Below, piece by piece: positions 16,804 through 24,954 of a DNA stretch of 45,743 bases. The notes beneath the pieces are model-generated. The model worked only from the letters and a program-made list of their open reading frames with translations, was not told the DNA's origin and made no database searches. This stretch comes from Candidatus Peribacteria bacterium RIFCSPHIGHO2_01_FULL_51_35 (GTDB lineage Bacteria > Patescibacteriota > Gracilibacteria > Peribacterales > Peribacteraceae), in the NCBI GenBank assembly GCA_001787535.1, contig MFXP01000003.1:1-45743 (forward strand), in the 5' to 3' direction. Each line of letters starts with the position of its first letter. Position 1 is the stretch's first letter. The position numbers were made by a program, and so were the translations under genes.

Positions 16804-16928
16804 CACCAGTTGCCGCATGAAGCAAATGAAATCATATTCGCTTGAACTTCATGGGGTAGAGCTGGGTATCAAACGCTGATAAAACTCACCGCTTGGTACC
16901 CGGCTCATTGATTTAAAAGAACCTAAAT

Positions 16929-16956
16929 ATATTATACTAATTCACTATTTTGTCAA
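16929..16956 (-). promoter_or_regulatory. Promoter of csrA
   Basis: Perfect -35 TTGACA (16951-16956), 16-nt spacer, TAATAT (16929-16934); an overlapping TATAAT sits 14 nt from the -35. It predicts a leader of about 145 nt. Confidence 0.8.
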
Positions 16957-17065
16957 ATACCTGTGCAGACCCTTATTTTCCTTTGAAAGGCAAAACGGTG
17001 CAAGGGTTAAAAGGACTTTCCTCCGGGATCACACGACAGGAGCAGATAGCCGATGGATACGATGC

Positions 17066-17965
17066 TTAGTGTGAAGCCCGGTAGATACTCTCAATCGCCG
17101 CATCGAGCGCGGCAGTGAATTCTTCGTCGCTCTGGTCAGCGCGGAGATTCTCGACGAGTGCGCGGGAAAAGCTCGCAGTCATGCCGCGATTTTGCGACAG
17201 CATTTCGTTTGCCTTCGCACAACTGTAACCGCCCGAGAGGGCGACGACCCGGAGCACACGGGGGTGCTTGATGAGCGGCTCGTAGTAGTTTGCCGTGTCC
17301 GGCAGTGTCAGTTTCAGCATGACTTGCACGTCGCTCGGCAATGCATCTAGGTGCTTTATTATGACTTCGCGCAGCAGAAATTCACATGCAGGTTTCTCCG
17401 GAGATTTGATGTTTACTTCGGGTTCCAGGATCGGCATGAGACCCGCCGCCGTGATCGTAGCACCGATGGTGAACTGCTGATCGACGATCGCTGCGATGCC
17501 CTGTGCGTTTGCGCTACCAATGACTGAACGCATTTTGGTTCCGAAGATGCCATGCTTGTTGGCGCTTTGGAGGCGCTCCGTAAGCCCGGTCATCGGTTTC
17601 ATGAGCTGTACACCGTCCTTCTCTTCTTCCAGCCCTTCGTCGATCTTCAGAAATGGGACGATGGTTTTTGTGTCTGCGAGGTACTTCGCCGCCGGTATTC
17701 CTTCGATGGTGCTATTCATCGTTTTCTCAAAGAGAATTGCACCGGAGATGCGCTGATCAAACGACGGATTCACGATCATCCGCGTGCGCATCGCATGCAT
17801 CAGTGCGAACATCTTCTCCTTGTCCCCGCCCCAGGCGTTCTCCGGGATGCCATACGCAGCAAGAGCTTTTGGCGTAGAGCCGCCGCTCTGGTCGAGTGCG
17901 GCGATAAACCCTTTTCCTGCGATGCGTTTGGCGGCGATTTTTCTATCCATGATCGGGGGGGACAT
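17066..17965 (-). CDS. fda: Class I fructose-bisphosphate aldolase
   Basis: Cleaves fructose 1,6-bisphosphate to two triose phosphates in glycolysis, or the reverse, by a Schiff-base lysine. 299 aa from ATG 17965. Matches the short bacterial class I type (as in Staphylococcus Fda) in GKGFIAALDQSGGSTPKAL, MRTRMIVNPSF, ILEPEVNIKSPEK (E-P-E-V region), VMLKLTLPD (active-site Lys region) and ALSGGYSCAKANEML. A metal-dependent class II enzyme would show HxxH-type motifs, which are absent. The start is supported by TTGCAC-17-TACTGT ending 8 nt before the ATG, so the mRNA would be leaderless. A second ATG at 17950 is possible. Divergent from the YgjP-like gene. Confidence 0.94.
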   Translation of the reverse strand: MSPPIMDRKIAAKRIAGKGFIAALDQSGGSTPKALAAYGIPENAWGGDKEKMFALMHAMRTRMIVNPSFDQRISGAILFEKTMNSTIEGIPAAKYLADTKTIVPFLKIDEGLEEEKDGVQLMKPMTGLTERLQSANKHGIFGTKMRSVIGSANAQGIAAIVDQQFTIGATITAAGLMPILEPEVNIKSPEKPACEFLLREVIIKHLDALPSDVQVMLKLTLPDTANYYEPLIKHPRVLRVVALSGGYSCAKANEMLSQNRGMTASFSRALVENLRADQSDEEFTAALDAAIESIYRASH

Positions 17966-17973
17966 CGGCACGC

Positions 17974-18002
17974 ACAGTACCGTTTTTGCATAAGCGGTGC
18001 AA
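17974..18002 (-). promoter_or_regulatory. Promoter of the aldolase gene (leaderless type)
   Basis: TTGCAC (17997-18002), 17-nt spacer, TACTGT (17974-17979), then 8 nt to the ATG at 17965. Confidence 0.6.
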
Positions 18003-18126
18003 ACAACACAATGCACACCTATTCGGAGATATCGATATGAATTATCATGTGTATCTTTGCAAAGAAATTGCTGTCGCATAATCGACATTTGAATTTATAG
18101 GATGGAGAACGTGTACAATTTTTTCG

Positions 18127-18831
18127 ATGCATTCATTTTCCATTCCCCATCGCATCGAGCGAACGAAGAACAAAAGTTCCCGCGCGACATTCAAGGATGG
18201 AACCATCGTCATTCGCCTGGCACGGAGGCTTCTCCCCTGGGAGGAACAGAAACACATCGATGTCCTGCTCGGAAGGATGATGAAGGCCGCGCTCCGCGAT
18301 GCAGAACGCCCGAGGATTGATCCGTTTTTGCCGCTGTTGGAGAACCGGTCAAAAAACATTGAAATTGCCCTCTGGACAGGTGAAACTCTCCGTTTCGATC
18401 TCAGAGCTGGAAAAAGGTTCCAAGCGCGTTCTGGGGCATCCGGATGGGAAATTACGTACCCTGAGCGCATAGTCCGTGCCTCGCTGCATCGCTTTCTATG
18501 GAAGACCCTCAGTTTTGCTCAGAAAGATTCAATCGATGCACTGGTGCGGGAGATCAATGAGCGAACACTGCGCGTCCCTATCCGAAACGTTTCTCTGCGC
18601 CCGATGCGATCGCGCTGGGGCAGTTGTTCACGCAACGGAAATATCGCACTTGCAACGGCTCTGCTCTTCACGACAAAGGAACTGATGGAGTATGTGATCA
18701 TTCATGAGCTCACACATATGAAATACATGAATCATTCGAAAGCGTTTTGGAGCATGGTCGCTCTGCATTGTCCCGGTTACAAAGAATATCTGAAAGCGTT
18801 ACGAAAATTACGTTTACCGAGCATCACATAA
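18127..18831 (+). CDS. YgjP/DUF45-type zinc metallopeptidase
   Basis: 234 aa. Belongs to the YgjP-like (M48-related, SprT-like fold) family. The signature RSRWGSCSRNGNIALATALL is followed by YVIIHELTHMKYMNHSKAFW: HELTH supplies two zinc His and the catalytic Glu, and NHS the third ligand. The N-terminal 130 residues hold the beta-rich family domain. Cytoplasmic; no signal peptide. Cellular substrates of the family are poorly known. TGTACAAT (-10 at 18114-18119) is 7 nt before the ATG, giving a leaderless mRNA. The 3' end lies 7 bp from the convergent small gene. Confidence 0.88.
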   Translation: MHSFSIPHRIERTKNKSSRATFKDGTIVIRLARRLLPWEEQKHIDVLLGRMMKAALRDAERPRIDPFLPLLENRSKNIEIALWTGETLRFDLRAGKRFQARSGASGWEITYPERIVRASLHRFLWKTLSFAQKDSIDALVREINERTLRVPIRNVSLRPMRSRWGSCSRNGNIALATALLFTTKELMEYVIIHELTHMKYMNHSKAFWSMVALHCPGYKEYLKALRKLRLPSIT

Positions 18832-18838
18832 TATCTCT

Positions 18839-19144
18839 CTACCTTTGCTTCTTTTTCAATCTTTTTTTTATAAGGCTTGCAAGAGCAGCATAATGCTGAG
18901 GATACTTTTCCCAAGAGGCTTCACCGTTCTGCAACATGATAACGAGCGTTCCCAAAGGTGCCTCTCCGTGCGCAGCTATTGCTGTCTCATAATCTCCCCC
19001 TGATTTCTTCTGTAAGTTATTAAAGAAGATGCGAAACTGAAAAAGGATCCCCATGGCATCCATAGTGTCTTGCTCTGAAGGAGGAACCAAAGGATTCCCT
19101 TCGATTTCTTCTGCCCAAAAGTCAGAGACCTCCTCAGGTTTCAT
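18839..19144 (-). CDS. Hypothetical small protein, 101 aa, downstream of yidC
   Basis: Not recognised. Starts 6 nt after the yidC stop codon on the same strand, so it is probably the last gene of an rnpA-yidC unit. Acidic N-terminal half (EEVSDFWAEEIEGNPLVPP), central hydrophobic helix with MGILFQFRIFFNNL, and a basic end (IKKRLKKKQR). No signal or clear transmembrane segment. Position suggests a link to membrane protein insertion, but nothing in the sequence shows it. Confidence 0.7.
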   Translation of the reverse strand: MKPEEVSDFWAEEIEGNPLVPPSEQDTMDAMGILFQFRIFFNNLQKKSGGDYETAIAAHGEAPLGTLVIMLQNGEASWEKYPQHYAALASLIKKRLKKKQR

Positions 19145-19150
19145 AAGGAA

Positions 19151-20392
19151 TCAGGTAGTTTTTCTATTCACCACCAACTGCTGCCCAATCCCGAAGAGCG
19201 TGGAGACTCCCCAGTAGAGTGACACTGCGGCGGGGAACTGGAATGCGAACACGCCGATCATGATGGGGAGGCCATAGAGCATAATGTTCTGCTGCATCTT
19301 TTGCGGGGACATGGGCTCTTTTTTCTTGTCGCCGACGTCCACCACTTTCTCCTTCGCTTTCTTGCGGTCGTTCAACGTGAAGGTGAGTTTCATTTGCAGG
19401 AATTGGAGAATGACAAGCGCAGCGGGCATCACATAGATGTCCGGTTTCAGGAGATCCAGCCACAAAAATTGCGTGCCGAATGTCCACGAAAGATGGCTGT
19501 AGAAACCGTAGATCAAGTGCTGCGAGAGTGCGAGGACGGAACCGTCGCGAATGACGTAGAAGAGCCCGATGAGCACCGGAAATTGCACGAGCATCGGCAA
19601 GCATGATTGAAAGGGATTCACCTTGTGTTCCTTCCAAAGTTTCATGGTTTCCTCTTGCATTTTTTTCGGGTCATCGCCGTATCTTTTCTTGAGCTCATCC
19701 AATTTCGGCTGCAACTTCTGCATTTCCTTTTGCCCTTGCAACGCGTGCTGTGTCGGGAAAAAGAGGATCAATTTCACGACGATGGTAAGGATAATGATGG
19801 CGATGCCAAGGCTGTGATCGGGGAGGAGTGATGCAATGAAGATCAAGAAATTTAAAAACGGCTTCGTGATGAATGTGCGGAAAATTTGCGTGAAGACGCC
19901 CGCTTCGTGGATGGAAAATTTTGCGACCACGTCGGGCTGATCGGCTGATTTCTCCGTAAGAGGAAGCCGAACGGCATAATTACCGAATGCGCCAAAAAGC
20001 GAGTACTTCCACGGAGCCAGATCGATCTGCATGCTCTCGCCTGTGGGAACGATGGTGAGCGGCGCACAGGGGAGTGCCGTCTCTTCCGTCTTCAATGGTT
20101 CTTTCGTCATATCCGGTTCACCGGTTGCGGCAAAGTACACATCCACCGGCGGCATGGGACATCTGTTTGCGAGCGTGAGATCTTTGGTCGTGCCGTTCTT
20201 GAGTGTGAGGAGGGGATGATGTCCCCCCTTCACCGTGGCATCCACGGCATGGATGGAAAGAACGGGCAGAGCAGGCTCGCCACCGAAACGCTCCGGGAAA
20301 AATGTTTTCAGCGCGAATTGGCTGAGCAGATAAATGGCTGCAAAGATCAACGCAAATTCGAGGAGTTGCCGTGGTTTCTTGGCGGATGCCAT
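19151..20392 (-). CDS. yidC: Membrane protein insertase YidC
   Basis: YidC/Oxa1/Alb3 insertase, 413 aa, inserting and folding inner-membrane proteins alone or with SecYEG. The N-terminal transmembrane anchor (about 12-30) is followed by a beta-rich periplasm-side domain (about 40-165), shorter than the proteobacterial P1 domain. The Oxa1 core starts near 180: FITKPFLNFLIFIASLL, GIAIIILTIVVKLILFFP (basic Lys in the first core helix), a cytoplasmic coiled-coil hairpin (GQKEMQKLQPKLDELKKRYG), NPFQSCLPMLVQFPVLIGLFYV, and a final helix pair SLYWGVSTLFGIGQQ. The start overlaps the end of rnpA by 46 nt, so the two genes are translationally linked. Confidence 0.96.
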   Translation of the reverse strand: MASAKKPRQLLEFALIFAAIYLLSQFALKTFFPERFGGEPALPVLSIHAVDATVKGGHHPLLTLKNGTTKDLTLANRCPMPPVDVYFAATGEPDMTKEPLKTEETALPCAPLTIVPTGESMQIDLAPWKYSLFGAFGNYAVRLPLTEKSADQPDVVAKFSIHEAGVFTQIFRTFITKPFLNFLIFIASLLPDHSLGIAIIILTIVVKLILFFPTQHALQGQKEMQKLQPKLDELKKRYGDDPKKMQEETMKLWKEHKVNPFQSCLPMLVQFPVLIGLFYVIRDGSVLALSQHLIYGFYSHLSWTFGTQFLWLDLLKPDIYVMPAALVILQFLQMKLTFTLNDRKKAKEKVVDVGDKKKEPMSPQKMQQNIMLYGLPIMIGVFAFQFPAAVSLYWGVSTLFGIGQQLVVNRKTT

Positions 20393-20751
20393 GACGTAAG
20401 AACGGAAAGGAACTTCCGGATATCTTCTTCGATCTCCGGAAATGCGCAGGTCAGACTAGAGGAACGAGGCAGAATCAACAACTGGGACGCGGGTATTTCT
20501 GGAATGCTTTTCACCGCGACGCGAAGCGCCTCCCTGCACCGCCTGCGCATACGATTGCGTTTGACGGAAGACGGTTCCGTCTTCGCGGAAATGAGCGTGC
20601 CGGCGTAGACCCCCGGTTTCGCGGGATCGATGGAAGGGTGTCTGGGCGCTCCGGCAATCCAGCGCACGGACAAATGCTTGCCCTTCCACATACTGCCCTT
20701 GCGGAGAACGTGGTCGTTTATTTTGCGACCGCGGAGACGGGAGAGTTTCAT
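20347..20751 (-). CDS. rnpA: Ribonuclease P protein component
   Basis: Protein subunit that helps RNase P RNA mature tRNA 5' ends. 134 aa from ATG 20751 (MKLSRLRGRKINDHVLRKG). The RNR signature is present as VKRNRMRRRCREALR around residues 65-80, and the basic first strand matches the family. An ATG three codons upstream lies too close to the -10 box. Promoter TTGGTC-17-TATTCT (20761-20789) puts the transcription start about 2 nt from the ATG. The usual upstream rpmH (L34) gene is missing; a divergent gatC lies there instead. The last 46 nt overlap yidC. Confidence 0.93.
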   Translation of the reverse strand: MKLSRLRGRKINDHVLRKGSMWKGKHLSVRWIAGAPRHPSIDPAKPGVYAGTLISAKTEPSSVKRNRMRRRCREALRVAVKSIPEIPASQLLILPRSSSLTCAFPEIEEDIRKFLSVLTSWHPPRNHGNSSNLR

Positions 20752-20760
20752 GAGATGCAA

Positions 20761-20789
20761 AGAATACAGAAGGATGCCAATGAGACCAA
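20761..20789 (-). promoter_or_regulatory. Promoter of rnpA, -35 box inside a repeat arm
   Basis: TTGGTC (20784-20789), 17-nt spacer, TATTCT (20761-20766), then 9 nt to ATG. The -35 hexamer is one 9-bp unit of the palindromic element at 20777-20850. Confidence 0.65.
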
Positions 20790-20850
20790 TGAGACCAAGG
20801 AAATCGAAGAGATTCCCAAATCCTTGGTCTCATTGGTTTCCTTGGTTTCC
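20777..20850. repeat. Tandem-unit palindrome (9-bp period) between rnpA and gatC
   Basis: The left arm has AATGAGACC, AATGAGACC, AAGGAAATC units; the right arm (20821-20850) has CCTTGGTCT, CATTGGTTT, CCTTGGTTT. Closely related units recur at 27023-27087. It forms the whole divergent promoter region. Confidence 0.85.
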
Positions 20851-20877
20851 GGCGTCTCCTCCTAGTATGCTCTCCGC

Positions 20878-21174
20878 ATGGCTCAGCTCACCAAAGACCA
20901 AGTCCGGCACATCGCAAAGCTTGCGCGACTGCGTCTGACAGACGACGAGGTGGAGAAATTTTCTAAGGAGCTCACGTCCATCCTCGGTTACATAGAAATG
21001 CTGACAGAAGTCGACACGAGCAACGTGCAACCGACGACCAACGTGACGGGACTTACTGACTGTTTCCGCGAAGACGTGATAGCAAAAGACACTCCCACGA
21101 CCGACGAATTGCTCGCGACCAGTCCTCTCCCCATCATCGAACAACAAATCCAGACGCCCTCCGCGCACGGGTGA
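20878..21174 (+). CDS. gatC: Asp-tRNA(Asn)/Glu-tRNA(Gln) amidotransferase subunit C
   Basis: Small GatCAB subunit that wraps GatA and GatB together; 98 aa, usual length. N-terminal LTKDQVRHIAKLARLRLTDDE and SKELTSILGYIEMLTEVDTSNVQPTT are diagnostic, followed by the family's RED segment (FREDV). TAGTAT (20863-20868) lies 9 nt before the ATG; the rightward -35 would again fall in the palindromic element. GatA follows after 28 nt. GatB is not in this window, so the complex is split between loci. Confidence 0.96.
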   Translation: MAQLTKDQVRHIAKLARLRLTDDEVEKFSKELTSILGYIEMLTEVDTSNVQPTTNVTGLTDCFREDVIAKDTPTTDELLATSPLPIIEQQIQTPSAHG

Positions 21175-21202
21175 TCGTCCTACTGTGGTAATTCATGAAC
21201 AC

Positions 21203-22660
21203 ATGCCTTCTCTCCCCCACACCATCAGCAACGCCGCCATGCTGCTGCGCAGCAAGAAAATTTCTTCCGTGGAGCTCACGAAAGCATGCATCGATCGTAT
21301 CGAAAAAATCGATGCAACCCTGAATGCCGTGGTGCATAGGAATTTCCAGGGAGCCCTGGCACAAGCCAAAAAAGTTGATGCTTTGGGTACGTTCGAATCC
21401 CCTCTTTCAGGGATCCCCTACCTCGCCAAAGACGTGTACTGCGAGAAGGGAGTGACGACCACGGCTTGCTCCAATGTGCTCCGAAACAAAGACTACATCC
21501 CGCCCTTCGATTCGACGACCACCAAGCGATTGAAAGCTGCCAGTGCCATCAGTTTGGGAAAGACGAACACCGATGAATTTACGATGGGCGCATCCACGGA
21601 AACTTCCTGCTTTGGCGTTACCAAAAACCCGTGGGATTTGAGCCGCGTTGCCGGAGGTTCATCCGGCGGCTCTGCCGCCGCCGTTGCCGCCGATGAATGT
21701 TTCTTTGCACTTGCCACGGATACGGGAGGATCCATCCGCCAGCCTGCAGGCTTTTGTAACTGTGCAGGAATGCGAGTGACCTATGGCCGCACCAGCCGCT
21801 ACGGCGTCATGAGCATGGCGAGCTCGCTGGATACCATCGGATGCATCACGAAAACAGTGGAGGATACTGCCATCGTCCTCTCTGCCATTGCGGGTGCAGA
21901 TCCGCTGGATGGCACGACGGCGGATGTTCCCGTACCCGATTACCGCAAGGCGCTCACGGGCAATGTGAAAGGATTAAAGATCGGGTTGCCGAAGGAATAT
22001 TTTATCGATGGCATGAACGCGGAAGTGGAAAGTGCCGTGCGCGATGCAGTGAAAGTGCTCAAAGATCTTGGTGCGACCGTGAAAGAGATCTCTCTCAAAC
22101 ATACGAAGTATGCAACGCCGACGTACTACGTGCTCTGCCCCAGCGAAGTCAGCAGCAACATGGCACGCTACGATGGCGTGCGGTACGGGCATACTGTGAA
22201 AGAACCAAAAGATTTGCTTGATTACTACGAACGTGTCCGAAGCGAAGGCTTTGGCCCGGAAGTGAAACGCCGCATCATGATTGGCACGTACGCGCTGTCC
22301 GCCGGCTACTACGATGCGTATTACCGACAAGCACAGAAAGTGCGCACGCTCATTTGTAAGGATTTTGAGGATGCATTCGAAGACGTGGATGTGATTCTTT
22401 CTCCGATATCGCCGACCCCTGCATTTAAGATTGGCGCGCACGCCGATGATCCTGTGGCCATGTATCTGGAAGATGTGTTCTTAGATGGCCAAGTAATGGC
22501 GGGCATTCCGTGCATGTCGGTGCAATGCGGATTCTCCAAAGAAAATTTGCCCATCGGACTCCAAATTATGGGTCCACAGTGGGGCGAGGAAATCGTCCTC
22601 CGCACCGGCGATGCGTACCAAAAAGCGACGGATTGGCATATGCGAAAGCCCAGGATCTAA
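21203..22660 (+). CDS. gatA: Asp-tRNA(Asn)/Glu-tRNA(Gln) amidotransferase subunit A
   Basis: Amidase subunit that releases ammonia from Gln for transamidation of mischarged Asp-tRNA(Asn) or Glu-tRNA(Gln). 485 aa. The Ser-cisSer-Lys triad is visible: Lys in IPYLAKDVYCEKG, the cis-Ser in VAGGSSGGSAAAVAA, and the nucleophile Ser in ATDTGGSIRQPAGFCN. ATG 21203 is preferred; GTG 21185 is in frame but adds six unlike residues. No Shine-Dalgarno sequence. Directly downstream lies tRNA-Asp on the opposite strand. Confidence 0.97.
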   Translation: MPSLPHTISNAAMLLRSKKISSVELTKACIDRIEKIDATLNAVVHRNFQGALAQAKKVDALGTFESPLSGIPYLAKDVYCEKGVTTTACSNVLRNKDYIPPFDSTTTKRLKAASAISLGKTNTDEFTMGASTETSCFGVTKNPWDLSRVAGGSSGGSAAAVAADECFFALATDTGGSIRQPAGFCNCAGMRVTYGRTSRYGVMSMASSLDTIGCITKTVEDTAIVLSAIAGADPLDGTTADVPVPDYRKALTGNVKGLKIGLPKEYFIDGMNAEVESAVRDAVKVLKDLGATVKEISLKHTKYATPTYYVLCPSEVSSNMARYDGVRYGHTVKEPKDLLDYYERVRSEGFGPEVKRRIMIGTYALSAGYYDAYYRQAQKVRTLICKDFEDAFEDVDVILSPISPTPAFKIGAHADDPVAMYLEDVFLDGQVMAGIPCMSVQCGFSKENLPIGLQIMGPQWGEEIVLRTGDAYQKATDWHMRKPRI

Positions 22661-22726
22661 ACTTGGAATGGCTGGCCACGGACTTCGAGAAGTATATGGC
22701 GGAGCCACGTCATTCGAGAATGACAG

Positions 22727-22803
22727 TGGCGGAGCTGACGGGACTCGAACCCGCGACCTCTTCCGTGACAGGGAAGCGCTCTAACCAGCTGAGCTACAGC
22801 TCC
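22727..22803 (-). tRNA. tRNA-Asp (GTC), CCA encoded
   Basis: Cloverleaf on the minus strand: acceptor GGAGCTG/CAGCTCC, D-stem GCTC/GAGC, anticodon stem CTTCC/GGAAG with loop CTGTCAC (anticodon GTC), T-arm GCGGG-TTCGAGT-CCCGT, discriminator G, then a genomically encoded CCA. All stems pair. Confidence 0.97.
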
Positions 22804-22924
22804 AGGGTGGAGGAGAAACCGATTACAATCGCGCCGCGAGTTCTTTTCCGGTTCGCAAGCGGGTCATACAAATGCCGCTCAATTTTACCAAAAAGCGTGG
22901 CTGTAAACAATCTATGATGAAGCC

Positions 22925-23035
22925 TTACACCAAACTCGCCGCAATAACGTTCGCAAGCACTGCACACACGCCCGCCACCATCACCCAAACAAGAGCTGCG
23001 ACCGTGAGTTCTATGTTGATTTTGGTGCGGTGCAT
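22925..23035 (-). CDS. 36-residue single-span membrane peptide
   Basis: A short frame reading MHRTKINIEL, then a hydrophobic stretch of about 24 residues (TVAALVWVMVAGVCAVLANV), ending in IAASLV and a TAA stop. A perfect TATAAT (23045-23050) lies 9 nt before the ATG, the same spacing as for the certain genes of this window. A basic N-terminus with one membrane helix suggests a small inner-membrane protein with its N-terminus in the cytoplasm. No family recognised. It sits between the RTX-like gene and tRNA-Asp on the same strand; the -10 box could instead serve the tRNA. Confidence 0.5.
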   Translation of the reverse strand: MHRTKINIELTVAALVWVMVAGVCAVLANVIAASLV

Positions 23036-23088
23036 ATCCTTTATATTATAACATGAAATTCATTTTTTAACAAGATCCCGGATTCATC

Positions 23089-23122
23089 AAAAAACCGCCC
23101 CGGCAGGTATGCGCGGAGCGGT
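23089..23122 (-). terminator. Terminator of the RTX-like gene
   Basis: ACCGC/GCGGT stem extended by CC/GG pairs, followed by six T on the minus strand, 16 nt past the stop codon. Confidence 0.75.
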
Positions 23123-23137
23123 CTTTCTTATTGCTGA

Positions 23138-24856
23138 TTAATCCACCCAGTTGAAATCATGCGTGAAGACATGATCGACCGGATTCGCGTCTACAGGATC
23201 ACTGAAGAGTATCGATTTCAAATCGATGGCAGTGCGCAAATTGTTTGCGCCGCGTACAACACGAACGTCGTAACTTCCCACTAGCAACGGTGATTGAGGC
23301 ACCAAAACCCACTGCGATCCGGTTTGCTGAATTGCGAGCGGAATGGCGTTTTGTCCGTTGGTTAGGATCAGATTTCCCACAGCGCCGCTCAAGTCACCTT
23401 CAACCGTGATTGCTTTGATAAACGCATTCGTCCCCGTGGCGGTGAAGCGAATGAGAGTGCGCTCACCCGCAACGCCGTTTGAATGCACATCTGTACTGAA
23501 CTGAGCCGGTCCATTTGTCGCATCGAGAACGTCCACTACTTGTGGCTGCTGGCTTTGCGCAAGAACCGTGAGCAAATCTCCGCCGTGAATGACGTCATCC
23601 CCCGCACCTCCTTTGATACGGTCGTTGCCTTTTCCTCCCATAAGCACATCGTCACCGCTGTTGGCGTCGATGGTGTCATCTCCCTCGCCACCGAAAATCT
23701 GGTCTGCATTGCGGCTGCCAATGATGTCCAAGACAAGCGTCTTCACTTGGCGCCCATCCAACGTGAAGCCTGCCGACTTGCGGCCGTCCAAGCGCACACC
23801 GGAGACCAAGTTCGTATCGAACTTCGCGACCACTTGTCCGTTCACAAAGATGCACACGACATCGGTTTCCGTGATGCGGATATGCGGGCGCCCTTTGAAC
23901 TTTTCGATGTTAATGAACCCATCAGGCTTCAGCTCCAACTGGATGCCGGAGTGGTCTTTCACCAAGCGGCCCGGAGGCGTGAGGAAATCGTTTCCCGTGA
24001 GCACAGGCGCAGGATCCGGATTCTCCAGCATCATGCGGTCTCGCGGCAGAGAGTCCGTGACAATGTCTTCGTTGGGATTAATAACATTCAGGTCATCATC
24101 ACCATTGCCGATGCCGGAGGTTAATATGTCTGATCCAGGACCGCCGATGAGCGTGTCATCGCCATTGCCCCCCTTCAGGCGGTCATTGCCTGTTCCGCCA
24201 TGCGCAAAGTCATTGCCTGCGCCGCCATCGAAGCTGTCATCCCCTTCGCCGCCAAAGAATTGATCTGCATTCCGGCTGCCAATGACATCCAGCACGAGCG
24301 TCTTCACTTGCCGCCCATCGAATGTAAAGCCTGCAGATTTGCGGCCGTCGACGCGGATGCCCGATACCAAATTGGTGTCGAATTTCGCAACAACTTGGTC
24401 GTTGACGAAAATGCACACCACATCCGTTTCTGTAACGCGGATGTTTGCGCGCCCTTTGAATTTTTCGATGTTGATGAATCCATCGGGCTTCAATTCCAAC
24501 TGGATGCCGGAGTGGTCTTTCACCAAGCGGCCCGGAGGCGTAAGGAAATCGTTTCCGGTGAGCACAGGAGCTGCGTCCGGCGTTGCCTTCATTACGCGGT
24601 CTTGCCCGTTCGGGTCTGTGACAATGTCCTGCGCAGGTTCGATAATATTTAAATCATCATTGCGGTCGATTCCGGACGTGATGATGTTGGAACCATGGTC
24701 GACATTGGCTGCCATCATGCCGCGTTGCTCCAAGCGTTCACCCCCACTCAAAATCGCACGCAACTTTTTTGGGGCGCTTGAAGAAATTTTTCGGGAACGC
24801 GATGCCTCCTGGGGAGTTGGCATGGGTGTATTAAACTTGTACTTTTCTGCTGGCAT
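23138..24856 (-). CDS. RTX-like calcium-binding protein with duplicated module
   Basis: 572 aa. Glycine/aspartate nonapeptides of the hemolysin-type (GGxGxDxLx) class occur twice, at about 199-250 (FGGEGDDSFDGGAGNDFAHG) and 372-420 (FGGEGDDTIDANSGDDVLMG). Each group is preceded by an almost identical module of about 115 residues (VLTGNDFLTPPGRLVKDHSG ... GFINIEKFKG ... VVCIFVN). The duplication is also clear in the DNA (about 23640-24000 against 24200-24560). There is no classical signal peptide. The N-terminus has a basic stretch followed by RLEQRGMMAA at residues 41-50, which resembles the LEPR-type box at the N-termini of many planctomycete surface proteins. The C-terminal 150 residues form a beta-rich domain without repeats. 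Probably surface or secreted; the ligand is unknown. Confidence 0.85.
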   Translation of the reverse strand: MPAEKYKFNTPMPTPQEASRSRKISSSAPKKLRAILSGGERLEQRGMMAANVDHGSNIITSGIDRNDDLNIIEPAQDIVTDPNGQDRVMKATPDAAPVLTGNDFLTPPGRLVKDHSGIQLELKPDGFINIEKFKGRANIRVTETDVVCIFVNDQVVAKFDTNLVSGIRVDGRKSAGFTFDGRQVKTLVLDVIGSRNADQFFGGEGDDSFDGGAGNDFAHGGTGNDRLKGGNGDDTLIGGPGSDILTSGIGNGDDDLNVINPNEDIVTDSLPRDRMMLENPDPAPVLTGNDFLTPPGRLVKDHSGIQLELKPDGFINIEKFKGRPHIRITETDVVCIFVNGQVVAKFDTNLVSGVRLDGRKSAGFTLDGRQVKTLVLDIIGSRNADQIFGGEGDDTIDANSGDDVLMGGKGNDRIKGGAGDDVIHGGDLLTVLAQSQQPQVVDVLDATNGPAQFSTDVHSNGVAGERTLIRFTATGTNAFIKAITVEGDLSGAVGNLILTNGQNAIPLAIQQTGSQWVLVPQSPLLVGSYDVRVVRGANNLRTAIDLKSILFSDPVDANPVDHVFTHDFNWVD

Positions 24857-24954
24857 AAAAAGTAAGGAAAAAGCGAGTAGTAGCGGAGTACTTTACATAA
24901 TGCACCTTTCATAGTCAAGTATGCCATACGGAAGCGCTTTTCCCATTCAGGCTG

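Noticed and set aside
23483-24914. Long plus-strand frames opposite the RTX-like gene
   Set aside because: They mirror the duplicated minus-strand repeats; the minus-strand product has recognisable RTX motifs, a terminator and sensible composition.
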